DNA of 64,000 bases from the NCBI GenBank assembly GCA_965216395.1, contig OZ244156.1:1240001-1304000 (forward strand), written 5' to 3'. Source of the stretch: CAZBXD01 sp965216395. Its GTDB lineage: Bacteria; Pseudomonadota; Alphaproteobacteria; Micavibrionales; SZUA-601. The notes under the pieces were generated by a model, which worked only from the letters and a program-made list of their open reading frames with translations, was not told where the DNA came from and ran no database searches. A program made the position numbers and the translations under genes. Position 1 is the first letter of the stretch. Every line of letters begins with the position of its first letter. This document shows, piece after piece, positions 53,993-61,734 of this stretch.

Positions 53993-55347
53993 TGTTAGAC
54001 ACTTACATTGGCATTTTTGAAAACACGATTAATGCTCACATTAATTCTTTCCCAGTATTTCAAATATTGTTTGAAATTTCTTGGGTTATTATCTCGCTTA
54101 TAATTGCCCTTGTTATATCACGGTTTTATCAAAATATTATTTCGCAGAATTTACAAGAAAATCAAAATAACAAAAAAGACCTTGCTCAACGTTTAGGGAC
54201 AATAAAAAAACGTCTCGCTTACCCTATTATACTCACTTGTTTGCTTTTGCTTTATTTACCAATTGCCAAAACCCTCAGTTATCCGTCTAATCTTGTTTAT
54301 CTCATAAGCTGTCTAAGTATCGCTTTTATCATTATTCGCTTTGTCATGAATTTTTTTGAAAACAATGTCTTCTCACGTATGATTACGTGGGTAATTTGGA
54401 TTGCTGTTGCTCTCAAAGTGACCGATATGTCAGATGTTACTTATCAATCTCTTGAATCCATTCGTTTCAGTATTGGTCAATTTGATACATCCTTATGGAT
54501 CATTATAAAAACACTGGTTGTCTTTTTAGTCTTAATTTGGATCAGCGTCCAAATGGTACGAATTTTTGATTCATGGGTTAAACGTGTGGATGAATTTTCT
54601 CCCTCACACCGTGTTTTAGCACAAAAGTTTTTCCGGGTTTTTGTAACAATTTCTATTTTGATTTTCGGTCTCAATAGTATTGGTGTCGAGATTCAAACCT
54701 TAGCTATTTTTTCTGGCGCTATTGGTGTAGGCCTTGGTTTTGGTATGCAGAAAGTCGTTTCTAATTTCATCTCCGGCATTATTCTTCTCTTAGACAGGTC
54801 TATTAAACCAGGCGATGTTATTGCTGTCGGTTCAACACAAGGCGGGGGTGAAAAAGATGTTTTTGGTTGGGTGCGTTCACTCGGGGCGCGTTATGTTTCA
54901 ATTATTACCCGTGATGGTAAAGAACATTTAATTCCCAATGAATTATTGATTACCGATCATGTTGAGAACTGGTCACATTCAAATGATCAAATCCGCCTCA
55001 AAATTCCTTTTATCATTACCTATGACAGTGATGTTGAAAAAGCCTTAGAAATTTTGGTTGAATCAGCAAATGCACGCCCACGTGTTGTCAATAAAAATAA
55101 AACGGGCGCGCGTGTTTTAGAACTAAGTGATGAAGGCGTTAAAATGCAATTGCGGGTTTGGATATCTGATCCTGTTAATGGTGTTGTTAATGTTCGGAGT
55201 TTTATCTTAAGAGATATCATAAAACGTTTCAAAGAAGAAGGGATCAAGGTTCCTTATCGCATGCAAGAACTTATGATTGGTGATATTTCAGACGAGGTCA
55301 TTGCAAAACTTGGCCTTATTATAAAAAGCAAAAACAAAACGAAATAA
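53992..55347 (+). CDS. MscS-family mechanosensitive channel
   Basis: A 451-residue inner-membrane channel opened by membrane tension. It has about five N-terminal helices and the MscS pore helix and beta domain 'GVGLGFGMQKVVSNFISGII', 'LLLDRSIKPGDVI', 'GWVRSLGARYVSIITRDGKE' and 'IPNELLITDHVENWSH'. The extra N-terminal helices resemble the MscM/YbdG-like groups. It protects against osmotic downshock. It is coupled to the chorismate mutase gene. Confidence 0.92.
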   Translation: MLDTYIGIFENTINAHINSFPVFQILFEISWVIISLIIALVISRFYQNIISQNLQENQNNKKDLAQRLGTIKKRLAYPIILTCLLLLYLPIAKTLSYPSNLVYLISCLSIAFIIIRFVMNFFENNVFSRMITWVIWIAVALKVTDMSDVTYQSLESIRFSIGQFDTSLWIIIKTLVVFLVLIWISVQMVRIFDSWVKRVDEFSPSHRVLAQKFFRVFVTISILIFGLNSIGVEIQTLAIFSGAIGVGLGFGMQKVVSNFISGIILLLDRSIKPGDVIAVGSTQGGGEKDVFGWVRSLGARYVSIITRDGKEHLIPNELLITDHVENWSHSNDQIRLKIPFIITYDSDVEKALEILVESANARPRVVNKNKTGARVLELSDEGVKMQLRVWISDPVNGVVNVRSFILRDIIKRFKEEGIKVPYRMQELMIGDISDEVIAKLGLIIKSKNKTK

Positions 55348-55438
55348 AATATAGAGATACACACACCTTATTAAAATGATAGTGGAACTATTTTTCCATT
55401 AGATGATTAGTAGAGGAAATGATAATAAGGAATATTGT

Positions 55439-56920
55439 GTGAAAATTAAAAATTTTAAAAAATTGCCGTAGTTTTATGCGCGCTAATGATAAGCGTGGCT
55501 TGTTTCAGTAAAGCATTTGCGACAATAAATTATGCAGAAAATTTTCAATCTTATTTAGAAAATGAAAATTTTAAAACACTCTATAATGAACCATTATATA
55601 AAGAGGAGCTATTAGAATTCTATAGAAACAGAAATTTCAAACCTGTTTGGTATGATGCAAATAATAAAGATTTAAATGATATTTCTGATATCAGAGAAAA
55701 AATATATAAGCAAGCTTATCTTAATGGACTAGAACCAAGTGATTATAAATTTAACAAGATTTTAGCCTCAAAAAACTCTAAAAATAACGATGAATGGATC
55801 TTTGAGCGTGAGTGGATGCTCACAAATTCAGTTATGCACTATATTAACGATATTCGATCTGGACGCATTCAACCTAATAGGTATGACCCCTTAATCTTTC
55901 TTCCTCCACAAAAAAGACAACTAGCAAATAATACAGCTGAACTTATTAAAACATGGAATAAAGGTAAATTCTTAGAAAGCTTAATCCCGCCTCAAAAAGA
56001 ATATCGCCAATTAAGAGAAAAGCTCACAATTTATAGAGATATTCAAAAAAAAAGGAGGATGGCCTAAAATAGATATAGAGCCAACAAAAATTATTTATCC
56101 TGGCGACAGTCACGAAATCATTCCACAAATTCGTAAACGTCTGGAAAAAGCTTATCATGAATATGATGAAAAAATTCCAGATGGCATATGGATTAATCAA
56201 TCACGTATAGCCACAGAAAAATTAACTGACTTAATTGTACATCAAGAATTGTCTCAAAGTAAAAAAGATGAAGTGATCCAAAAACAAAACCCTGAACTAA
56301 TTTACGACGCTCAGTTAGCAAAAAGAATCGCTGAATTCCAATATTTTCATGGCAAAAAATCAGATGGCGTTATTGGATCAGAAACAATTGATATATTAAC
56401 ACGTAGTATCGATCAACAAATAGAAAAGATAAAATTTTCAATGGAACGTTGGCGCTGGTTACCAGATACGCTTGGTGATAAACATATCCGCATTAATATC
56501 GCTTCATTTCAAGCACGAGCCGTAGAAAATAATAAAGATGTTTTTGTCATGCCAATCATTGTTGGTAAAGTTGCTCACCAAACACCTGTTTTTAGTAGCG
56601 TCATTAAGAATGTCAAAATGCACCCAGATTGGACAGCTCCAAGCAGTATTGCAAACCGCTATGTTATTCCAAAAATAAAAAACAACCCGAGCGTTGTTCA
56701 TAAACTTGGTTATCAAGCAATAAATAAAAACACTGGGAAAGTTATCCCATGGAGCTCGATCTCTTTAGAAAGTTTAAACACTAAAACATATATATTTCGG
56801 CAAAAGCCGGGCGTTAATAATGCACTTGGACTAGCTCGATTTTCTATTGAAAATGACTACGCCATATTTATGCATGGAACACCAAGTATGCGTTTATTTA
56901 ATGAAGATGATCGTGCATAG
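55439..56920 (+). pseudogene. L,D-transpeptidase (YcbB/LdtD type) remnant
   Basis: A degenerate peptidoglycan L,D-transpeptidase. GTG 55439 with AAGGA upstream begins 'MKIKNFKK', which would continue as the signal peptide 'IAVVLCALMISVACFSKAFA' only if one A were added in the run 55457-55462. The body then reads to 56067 and breaks in the A9 run (56045-56053); the other frame continues 'GGWPKIDIEP', the conserved YcbB block, then a PG-binding domain and 'FMHGTPSMRLFNEDDRA'. The expected catalytic 'SHGC(I/V)R' motif is gone: a stop and a YcbK frame follow at once. Three lesions make it a pseudogene; the two in A runs could be sequencing errors. Confidence 0.85.
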
Positions 56921-57212
56921 AGACCTTTATTTACTAATTTATGACCTCTATACATATTTTGATACGGATGCCCCTATTCATCTAATTTCTGGTCATCGTA
57001 GTAAAAAGACCAATGACGCCTTACGTGCAATGGGTCGTGGCACAGCTAAAAAAAGTATGCATGTTTTAGGTAAAGCAGCTGACATTGCTATTCCTGGTAT
57101 TCCATTAAATAAACTGCGTGAAAAAGCATTATCAATGAAACGCGGTGGCGTGGGATATTATCCTAAAACTGGATTCATTCATGTGGATACTGGGCGTGTA
57201 AGACAATGGTAA
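56901..57212 (+). pseudogene. YcbK/DUF882 peptidase fragment fused behind the transpeptidase remnant
   Basis: The C-terminal part of a DUF882/M15-type peptidoglycan hydrolase, about 100 residues. Seen: 'IHLISGHRSKKTNDALRAMG', 'SMHVLGKAADIAIPG' (His-x6-Asp zinc site), 'GGVGYYPKTGFIHVDTGRVR' with the final His and Asp. The signal peptide and N-terminal part are missing. The frame begins inside the last codons of the transpeptidase remnant, which looks like the joint of a deletion between adjacent ldt and ycbK genes. The catalytic site is intact, so a cytoplasmic or non-exported product is possible. Confidence 0.8.
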
Positions 57213-57300
57213 ATAAGAATAAGCTTGTGCCCGCTTAACAAAAAATTATATAGACCCGCCGCTTTATAAACAGAGTTAATGCTTAATCTTAAATTATTTT

Positions 57301-57325
57301 GGAACATTTTTCTCTTTAAAACGTT
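57301..57325 (+). promoter_or_regulatory. Probable EcfG (general stress sigma) promoter
   Basis: GGAAC at 57301-57305 and CGTT at 57322-57325 are separated by 16 bases, matching the alphaproteobacterial EcfG/RpoE-type general stress consensus (GGAAC, 16-17, CGTT). It lies 36 bases before the ATG of a stress-type PNPOx-like gene and upstream of a PfpI/DJ-1 gene, both typical members of that regulon. Confidence 0.7.
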
Positions 57326-57361
57326 GGAAATGTAAAATAACAAAAAACTAAAAGGAAAATA

Positions 57362-57844
57362 ATGTCTAGTAAAGAACATAAGCAAAAAATTTGGTCATTC
57401 ATAAAAGATATAAAAGTGGGGATGCTCACAACATATGATGCACCAGATTTGCGTGCACGACCAATGCATATTGTACAAAAAGATTATGATGGAACACTCT
57501 GGTTTTTTACAAAAAAAACTGCAGAAAAAGTTTTTGAAACTCAAAATGAGCAACATATCTGTATAACTTTCTGTGATCACGATAAAGATATTCATATTTC
57601 TTTATCTGGTAAAGCACGCTTGACCCAAGATAAAAAATTAATAGAAAAATTTTGGAATCCTTTTGTCTCTGCTTGGTTTGAAAGAGATAAAAATAGTAGA
57701 GAAGTAGCTTTATTAGAAATTGATATTTATCAAGGCGAACATTGGGAAACAAAAGGCAATACGATGACACGTTTATATGAAATTGCCAAAGCTAACTTCA
57801 CAGATAAAAAGCCTGATCTAGGCGAGAATATAAAATTTGGGTAA
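57362..57844 (+). CDS. Pyridoxamine 5'-phosphate oxidase-like stress protein
   Basis: A 160-residue split-barrel flavin-binding protein of the general stress protein 26 type. Seen: 'KVGMLTTYDAPDLRARPM', 'DGTLWFFTKKTAEKVFE', 'ICITFCDHDKDIHISLSGKA' and 'FWNPFVSAWF'. It probably binds FMN or F420-like cofactors; real PNPOx activity is unlikely. It follows a likely EcfG promoter with an AAAGGAA site before the ATG. Confidence 0.9.
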   Translation: MSSKEHKQKIWSFIKDIKVGMLTTYDAPDLRARPMHIVQKDYDGTLWFFTKKTAEKVFETQNEQHICITFCDHDKDIHISLSGKARLTQDKKLIEKFWNPFVSAWFERDKNSREVALLEIDIYQGEHWETKGNTMTRLYEIAKANFTDKKPDLGENIKFG

Positions 57845-57929
57845 TAATAAACGCCTTTGCACATAATTCTTAAACAGAATTACGTTCTAAAATCACACTA
57901 TAAAATTTAAACTATAAGGAATTTAAAAA

Positions 57930-58493
57930 ATGAAAAATCAATTATCAGGAAAAAGAATCGCCATTCTTGCCACAGATGGTTTTGAACAAGTTGAGTTGGC
58001 TGATCCTAAGAAAGCGGTCGAAGATCACGGTGCAAAAACAGATATCATATCTTTAAAAACTGGCAAAATACGTGGCTTTAATCACATGGAAGAGGGTGAC
58101 GAGTTTGATGTTGATAAAGCGATAAACGACGTTTCAGCCAATGATTACGATGGCCTTATTTTACCTGGTGGTGTTCATAACCCAGACACATTACGAACAA
58201 ATAAAAAAGCAGTTCAATTTGTCAAAGATTTCTTTAAACAAAAAAAACCTGTATCAGCTATTTGTCACGGACCGTGGCTCCTTGTGGAAGCAGATGTAGT
58301 TCGAAATCGCAAAGTCACATCGTGGCCCAGCGTGAAGACTGACCTTACAAATGCCGGCGCAATATGGACAGATGAAGAAGTTGTTGTTGATGAAGGATTA
58401 ACAACCAGTCGCAAACCTGAAGACTTAGACGCGTTTTGTCGTAAAACAATTGAAGAATTTTGTGAAAGTAAGCACGAACGACAAGTCGCATAA
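57930..58493 (+). CDS. PfpI/DJ-1 family protein (YhbO-like)
   Basis: A 187-residue cytosolic protein of the class I glutamine amidotransferase-like fold. Seen: 'RIAILATDGFEQVELADPKK', 'DYDGLILPGGVHNPDTLR', the nucleophile elbow 'VSAICHGPWLLVEAD' with catalytic Cys and His, and 'SWPSVKTDLTNAGA'. Members act on glycated proteins and aldehydes or as stress proteases. 'AAGGAA' precedes the ATG by 8 bases. It may share the EcfG promoter of the gene in front (85-base gap). Confidence 0.92.
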   Translation: MKNQLSGKRIAILATDGFEQVELADPKKAVEDHGAKTDIISLKTGKIRGFNHMEEGDEFDVDKAINDVSANDYDGLILPGGVHNPDTLRTNKKAVQFVKDFFKQKKPVSAICHGPWLLVEADVVRNRKVTSWPSVKTDLTNAGAIWTDEEVVVDEGLTTSRKPEDLDAFCRKTIEEFCESKHERQVA

Positions 58494-58635
58494 AAGATAG
58501 AATTATTTTTATAGACCAAAAAATATCCTCTTAAGACATATCATTAAATCTAATAATTTATCATAAAAAAAAATATTTTTTAACAAAAAAAACACTGTTT
58601 TTTGCTATTATAATGATTATAGAAATACGGATAAA

Positions 58636-59487
58636 ATGACTATGATTGTTAACGGGATTAGTTCAGAGAATGCCTTAAAAAGCTTTTTAAATTCTCGAGA
58701 TTTTAAAGCTTCCGTTTGGCGCGGTCTTATCATCAATCTTTCTCAATCCTGCTCTCAAGATGAATTAAAAAGAATATATAGCAAGGCGGGGATCATTGTC
58801 TTGAACGAAGTCTTTAAATCAGAAGACGGGCACATATTCATCATGCATGATGGTGATCTGGTTATTATGATTGAAGGTCGTATTCAAGAATTTCTAAGCA
58901 AAAAAATTAATGGTGATCTTCAAAAAGCATTTGGTTTTAATCTATCGGATCACACCGAAATTTATGATATGAGTAAAAATAGTGTTCTTTTATATGATTA
59001 TTGTGACAAAAAACACGCGTTTAAACTAGAAAAAAACACTGTCCCAGAAGAAAAAAGACAATTAAAAGTCAACAAAGCGCTTGCTCTTGAATTATCAAGC
59101 AAAAGAAAGAAAAAGCCCCCACAAATTCTTATTATCGAAGATGATGAAATGTCTCGGCGAATGATTTCGAATGTGTTACGAAAAGACGCAAAAGTTTTAG
59201 AAGCAGAATGTGGTTATGATGGTGTGAACTCATATTTTCTTAACGCTCCTGATATTGTTTTTCTCGACATTGAAATGCCTGAACATAATGGTTTAGATGT
59301 TTTAAAATTGATTCAAAAAAATGACCCAGACGCTTTTATTGTCATGCTTAGTGGCAATGCTTTTAAAGATAATATCCAAAAAGCAATTGAATATGGTGCT
59401 AAAGGATTTGTGGCTAAACCATTCACAAAAGATAAGTTAATCACTTATATGAACAAGTGTTCTTCTTTCCGATCTAAAAACGTTTAA
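58636..59487 (+). CDS. Response regulator with unrecognised N-terminal domain
   Basis: A 283-residue protein. The C-terminal receiver domain (about 163-275) has 'ILIIEDDEMSRRM', phospho-acceptor Asp211 in 'DIVFLDIEMPEHNG', 'VMLSGNA' and Lys in 'FVAKPFT'. Residues 1-155 are a folded-looking alpha/beta domain ('DGHIFIMHDGDLVIMIEGRI') that I do not recognise and that is neither DNA-binding nor enzymatic by eye. ATG 58636 or 58642 may be the start. The gene lies 547 bases ahead of the LuxO-type regulator. Confidence 0.85.
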   Translation: MTMIVNGISSENALKSFLNSRDFKASVWRGLIINLSQSCSQDELKRIYSKAGIIVLNEVFKSEDGHIFIMHDGDLVIMIEGRIQEFLSKKINGDLQKAFGFNLSDHTEIYDMSKNSVLLYDYCDKKHAFKLEKNTVPEEKRQLKVNKALALELSSKRKKKPPQILIIEDDEMSRRMISNVLRKDAKVLEAECGYDGVNSYFLNAPDIVFLDIEMPEHNGLDVLKLIQKNDPDAFIVMLSGNAFKDNIQKAIEYGAKGFVAKPFTKDKLITYMNKCSSFRSKNV

Positions 59488-59504
59488 AAAATAGTATTAA
59501 AAAA

Positions 59505-59536
59505 GTGAGGTCACTGTAGAAAAACAGCGACCTCAT
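59505..59536. terminator. Hairpin after the response regulator gene
   Basis: TGAGGTC (59506-59512) pairs with GACCTCA (59529-59535); inside, CTGT pairs with ACAG across a 6-base loop with one A-C mismatch. It starts 18 bases after the stop. The 3' side lacks a T run, so termination is plausible but not clear. Confidence 0.5.
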
Positions 59537-59626
59537 CAATTTATGCTCAATGCTCTATTATTGAGGAAAGATGTGTGAATAGAAAAAGGGATGAGCGTGC
59601 ATTAAAAAGATATAAAAACCCTTAGA

Positions 59627-59755
59627 CTATAAAAATATAGGCATCAAACATAAACTTGCAGCAAAACAAAATAACATAAAAAATTGAAATGTAACGCGCA
59701 TTTGTTTTATCATTCTGTAATTTTCTTTTTCTCTTTTATCCTGATCTTCAAACAT
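59627..59755 (-). CDS. Possible 42-residue membrane peptide
   Basis: A small reading frame: ATG at 59755 with GAGG seven bases upstream, ending TAG at 59627. The N-terminal half is strongly charged ('MFEDQDKREKENYRMIKQM') and the C-terminal half is one hydrophobic helix ('FQFFMLFCFAASLCLMPIFL'). This charge-then-helix layout with a good ribosome site is typical of bacterial small membrane proteins. No homologue recognised; a chance frame cannot be excluded. Confidence 0.5.
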   Translation of the reverse strand: MFEDQDKREKENYRMIKQMRVTFQFFMLFCFAASLCLMPIFL

Positions 59756-59892
59756 TAGAGAACCTCATATTTTAGAACAAATTAAAAATTAAATAACCAA
59801 ATTTTCACTTTCAGATATATTTTATTTATCAAAAGTATATTTGGTTCGCTTTAACAAACATGTATTATATTGCAATTCAGATGCCAAAATTA

Positions 59893-59912
59893 TTATTGTT
59901 TATAAACAATAA
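59893..59912. promoter_or_regulatory. 20-bp perfect palindrome upstream of the LuxO-type gene
   Basis: TTATTGTTTATAAACAATAA is a perfect palindrome, 123 bases before ATG 60035, followed by a partial half-site repeat 'AACAATAA' at 59917-59924. It is a good candidate operator for a dimeric regulator of the gene at 60035. The bound protein is unknown. Confidence 0.5.
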
Positions 59913-60034
59913 CTTAAACAATAAACACCTCTTTAAACATTCTAAATCGTTACATTTTGCAATGGCATAAACTTATGATAGAATTGTAGAATGCAATGAT
60001 TTATTCATATAAAGAATGATATAATAGAGATGCT

Positions 60035-61402
60035 ATGAATAAAGATATCTTAATCATCGAAGATAGCCCATCGCAGGCAGCAAGCTATGCAAGCATGTTG
60101 CACGCCACGGGGCTTTATTACGTTGATATTGCAGATACGGCAAAAAAAGCACAGATGCTCATTAAAAAGAAAAAATATGATAGCATATTATTAGATATTC
60201 ATCTGCCTGATGCGAATGGCCTCGATCTCTTAAAAGAATTTAATCACGCTTATCAAGATATTCCCGTTATAATAATTACGGGAGAAACATGTGTAAATAT
60301 TGCTGTTGATGCAATGCGCCTAGGTGCAAGTGATTTTGTGTCAAAACCTGTTAAAAAAGAACGTCTATTAATCTCTTTAGAAAATTCTTTAGAAAATAAA
60401 AGACTAAAAAAGATTGAAAATACGTTTCGCGACATGTCTCGTGTGCATTTCTGTGATTTTATTGGTGCCAGCCCCGAAATGCAGAGCGTTTATCATGCAA
60501 TTGAAAATGCTGCACACAGCGATGCTTCTGTTTTGATTACTGGAGAAAGCGGAACCGGTAAAGAACTTGCTGCGCGCGCTATTCATAGCCTTAGCTCACG
60601 TCAAGAAAACCCCTTTATTGCCTTAAATTGTGGCGCTATACCTGAAACATTAATGGAATCAGAAATATTTGGCCATATTAAAGGCGCTTTCACAGGGGCA
60701 ACGACTGATCGTGATGGCGCAGCGACATTGGCTAACCATGGGTCTCTTTTTTTTGATGAGCTCGCCGAAATGCCACTTGCCATGCAAGTAAAACTTTTGC
60801 GCTTTATTCAAACAAGTAGTTTTACAAAAGTTGGTGATTCAAAAACAATGAATATTGATACACGTTTTATCTCTGCAACTAATAAAGATCTTTTTTCTTC
60901 AGTGCAAAATAAAACCTTTCGGGAAGATCTTTTTTATCGATTAAATGTAATACCTATTCATCTCCCACCTTTACGCAAACGTGGGCAAGATATTCTACTT
61001 CTGGCAAATCATTTTCTCCAACAATCATCACAAATAGAAAACCGAGATTTTAAAAGTTTCAGTATAGATGCTGAAGAATTTCTCTTATCGCATCGTTGGC
61101 CCGGCAACGTACGTGAACTTGAAAATTTAATTCGTCGTCTTGTGATTATGAATTCAGGTTCGGTAATTACCGTTGATATGTTCCCTTCTTTTGATGAAAG
61201 AACACACACAGACGAAATTAAACAGACCTATTCTTCTCATACGCCCAGCAACAAAGAAGAGATCAAACCCTTAGCCATGTTTGAAAGAGAAATTATCGAA
61301 CATGCAATCCGTCTCTGTAACGGTAACATAACCCAAGCGGCAAAAAAACTTGATATTAATCCAGCAACCATTCATAGAAAAAGAAAAATCTGGGATAATT
61401 AG
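60035..61402 (+). CDS. LuxO-like sigma-54 dependent response regulator
   Basis: A 455-residue NtrC-family activator. Receiver (about 1-125) with phospho-acceptor Asp54 in 'ILLDIHLPDANG'; AAA+ domain (about 140-375) with Walker A 'GESGTGKE' (170-177), the sigma-54 contact 'GAFTGA' (217-222), Walker B 'GSLFFDEL' and 'RLNVIPIHLPPLRKR'; Fis-type HTH (about 415-452, 'ITQAAKKLDINPATIHRKR'). The 'GATTDRDGAATLANHG' segment is like that of Vibrio LuxO. It overlaps the convergent Hpt gene by 4 bases. Targets unknown. Confidence 0.93.
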   Translation: MNKDILIIEDSPSQAASYASMLHATGLYYVDIADTAKKAQMLIKKKKYDSILLDIHLPDANGLDLLKEFNHAYQDIPVIIITGETCVNIAVDAMRLGASDFVSKPVKKERLLISLENSLENKRLKKIENTFRDMSRVHFCDFIGASPEMQSVYHAIENAAHSDASVLITGESGTGKELAARAIHSLSSRQENPFIALNCGAIPETLMESEIFGHIKGAFTGATTDRDGAATLANHGSLFFDELAEMPLAMQVKLLRFIQTSSFTKVGDSKTMNIDTRFISATNKDLFSSVQNKTFREDLFYRLNVIPIHLPPLRKRGQDILLLANHFLQQSSQIENRDFKSFSIDAEEFLLSHRWPGNVRELENLIRRLVIMNSGSVITVDMFPSFDERTHTDEIKQTYSSHTPSNKEEIKPLAMFEREIIEHAIRLCNGNITQAAKKLDINPATIHRKRKIWDN

Positions 61403-61734
61403 AAATATCTTTTGATAGTATTAATAGTTTTTTGAGCCAAATCATAAAGATCAGAACATAAACCGAAAGCTTCTTTCGAATCTCCCTCTATACAAAGCTT
61501 TTCAATTTCTTCGGCTCTTTTAGAAACAGATACCGCCCCAATTGTCATGGCTGTTGACTTTAAAATATGTGCCTCTGATTGTAGTAAACTCATATTTTTA
61601 CAGTCTTTTGCTTGAGAACAAGCAAGACTTTTTTGTTCAATTTCATCGAGAAAAGCTTTTAGTAAGAAATCATGATCTTTTTCTTCTAAAGAATTGAGGA
61701 AGTTTTTGAGGATATCTTGATCAAAAATCATCAC
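61399..61734 (-). CDS. Stand-alone Hpt phosphotransfer protein (LuxU-like)
   Basis: A 111-residue single Hpt domain. The phospho-acceptor His56 lies in 'SEAHILKSTAMTIGAVSV', the canonical AHxLKxxAxxxGA block, with helices around it. It sits behind the hybrid kinase gene with a 4-base overlap and faces the LuxO-type regulator gene, so it is a natural phosphate shuttle between them, as LuxU is between kinases and LuxO in Vibrio. ATG 61734 or 61731 may be used. Confidence 0.88.
   Translation of the reverse strand: MMIFDQDILKNFLNSLEEKDHDFLLKAFLDEIEQKSLACSQAKDCKNMSLLQSEAHILKSTAMTIGAVSVSKRAEEIEKLCIEGDSKEAFGLCSDLYDLAQKTINTIKRYF

Larger units (their letters stand above)
59488..60034. other. 547-base gap before the sigma-54 regulator
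   Basis: The only gap over 300 bases. It holds the hairpin at 59505-59536, a possible 42-residue membrane peptide on the minus strand (59627-59755) and a 20-bp perfect palindrome (59893-59912). The last 120 bases before ATG 60035 are very AT-rich. No sigma-54 promoter (GG, 10 bases, GC) or Qrr-like RNA was recognised. Confidence 0.6.

Noticed and set aside
55384..55408. A second EcfG-like promoter (GGAAC) before the transpeptidase remnant
   Set aside because: At the correct spacing the second half reads GATT instead of CGTT.
56040..56070. Programmed frameshifting at the A9 run of the transpeptidase gene, with AGGAGG just after it
   Set aside because: The run and the Shine-Dalgarno-like bases look tempting, but a second frameshift and loss of the catalytic motif make decay (or sequencing error plus deletion) far simpler.
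59488..60034. Qrr-like small RNA or sigma-54 promoter in the gap before the LuxO-type gene
   Set aside because: Considered because LuxO drives Qrr RNAs, but no GG-N10-GC element, Qrr core sequence or rho-independent terminator in the right place is visible.
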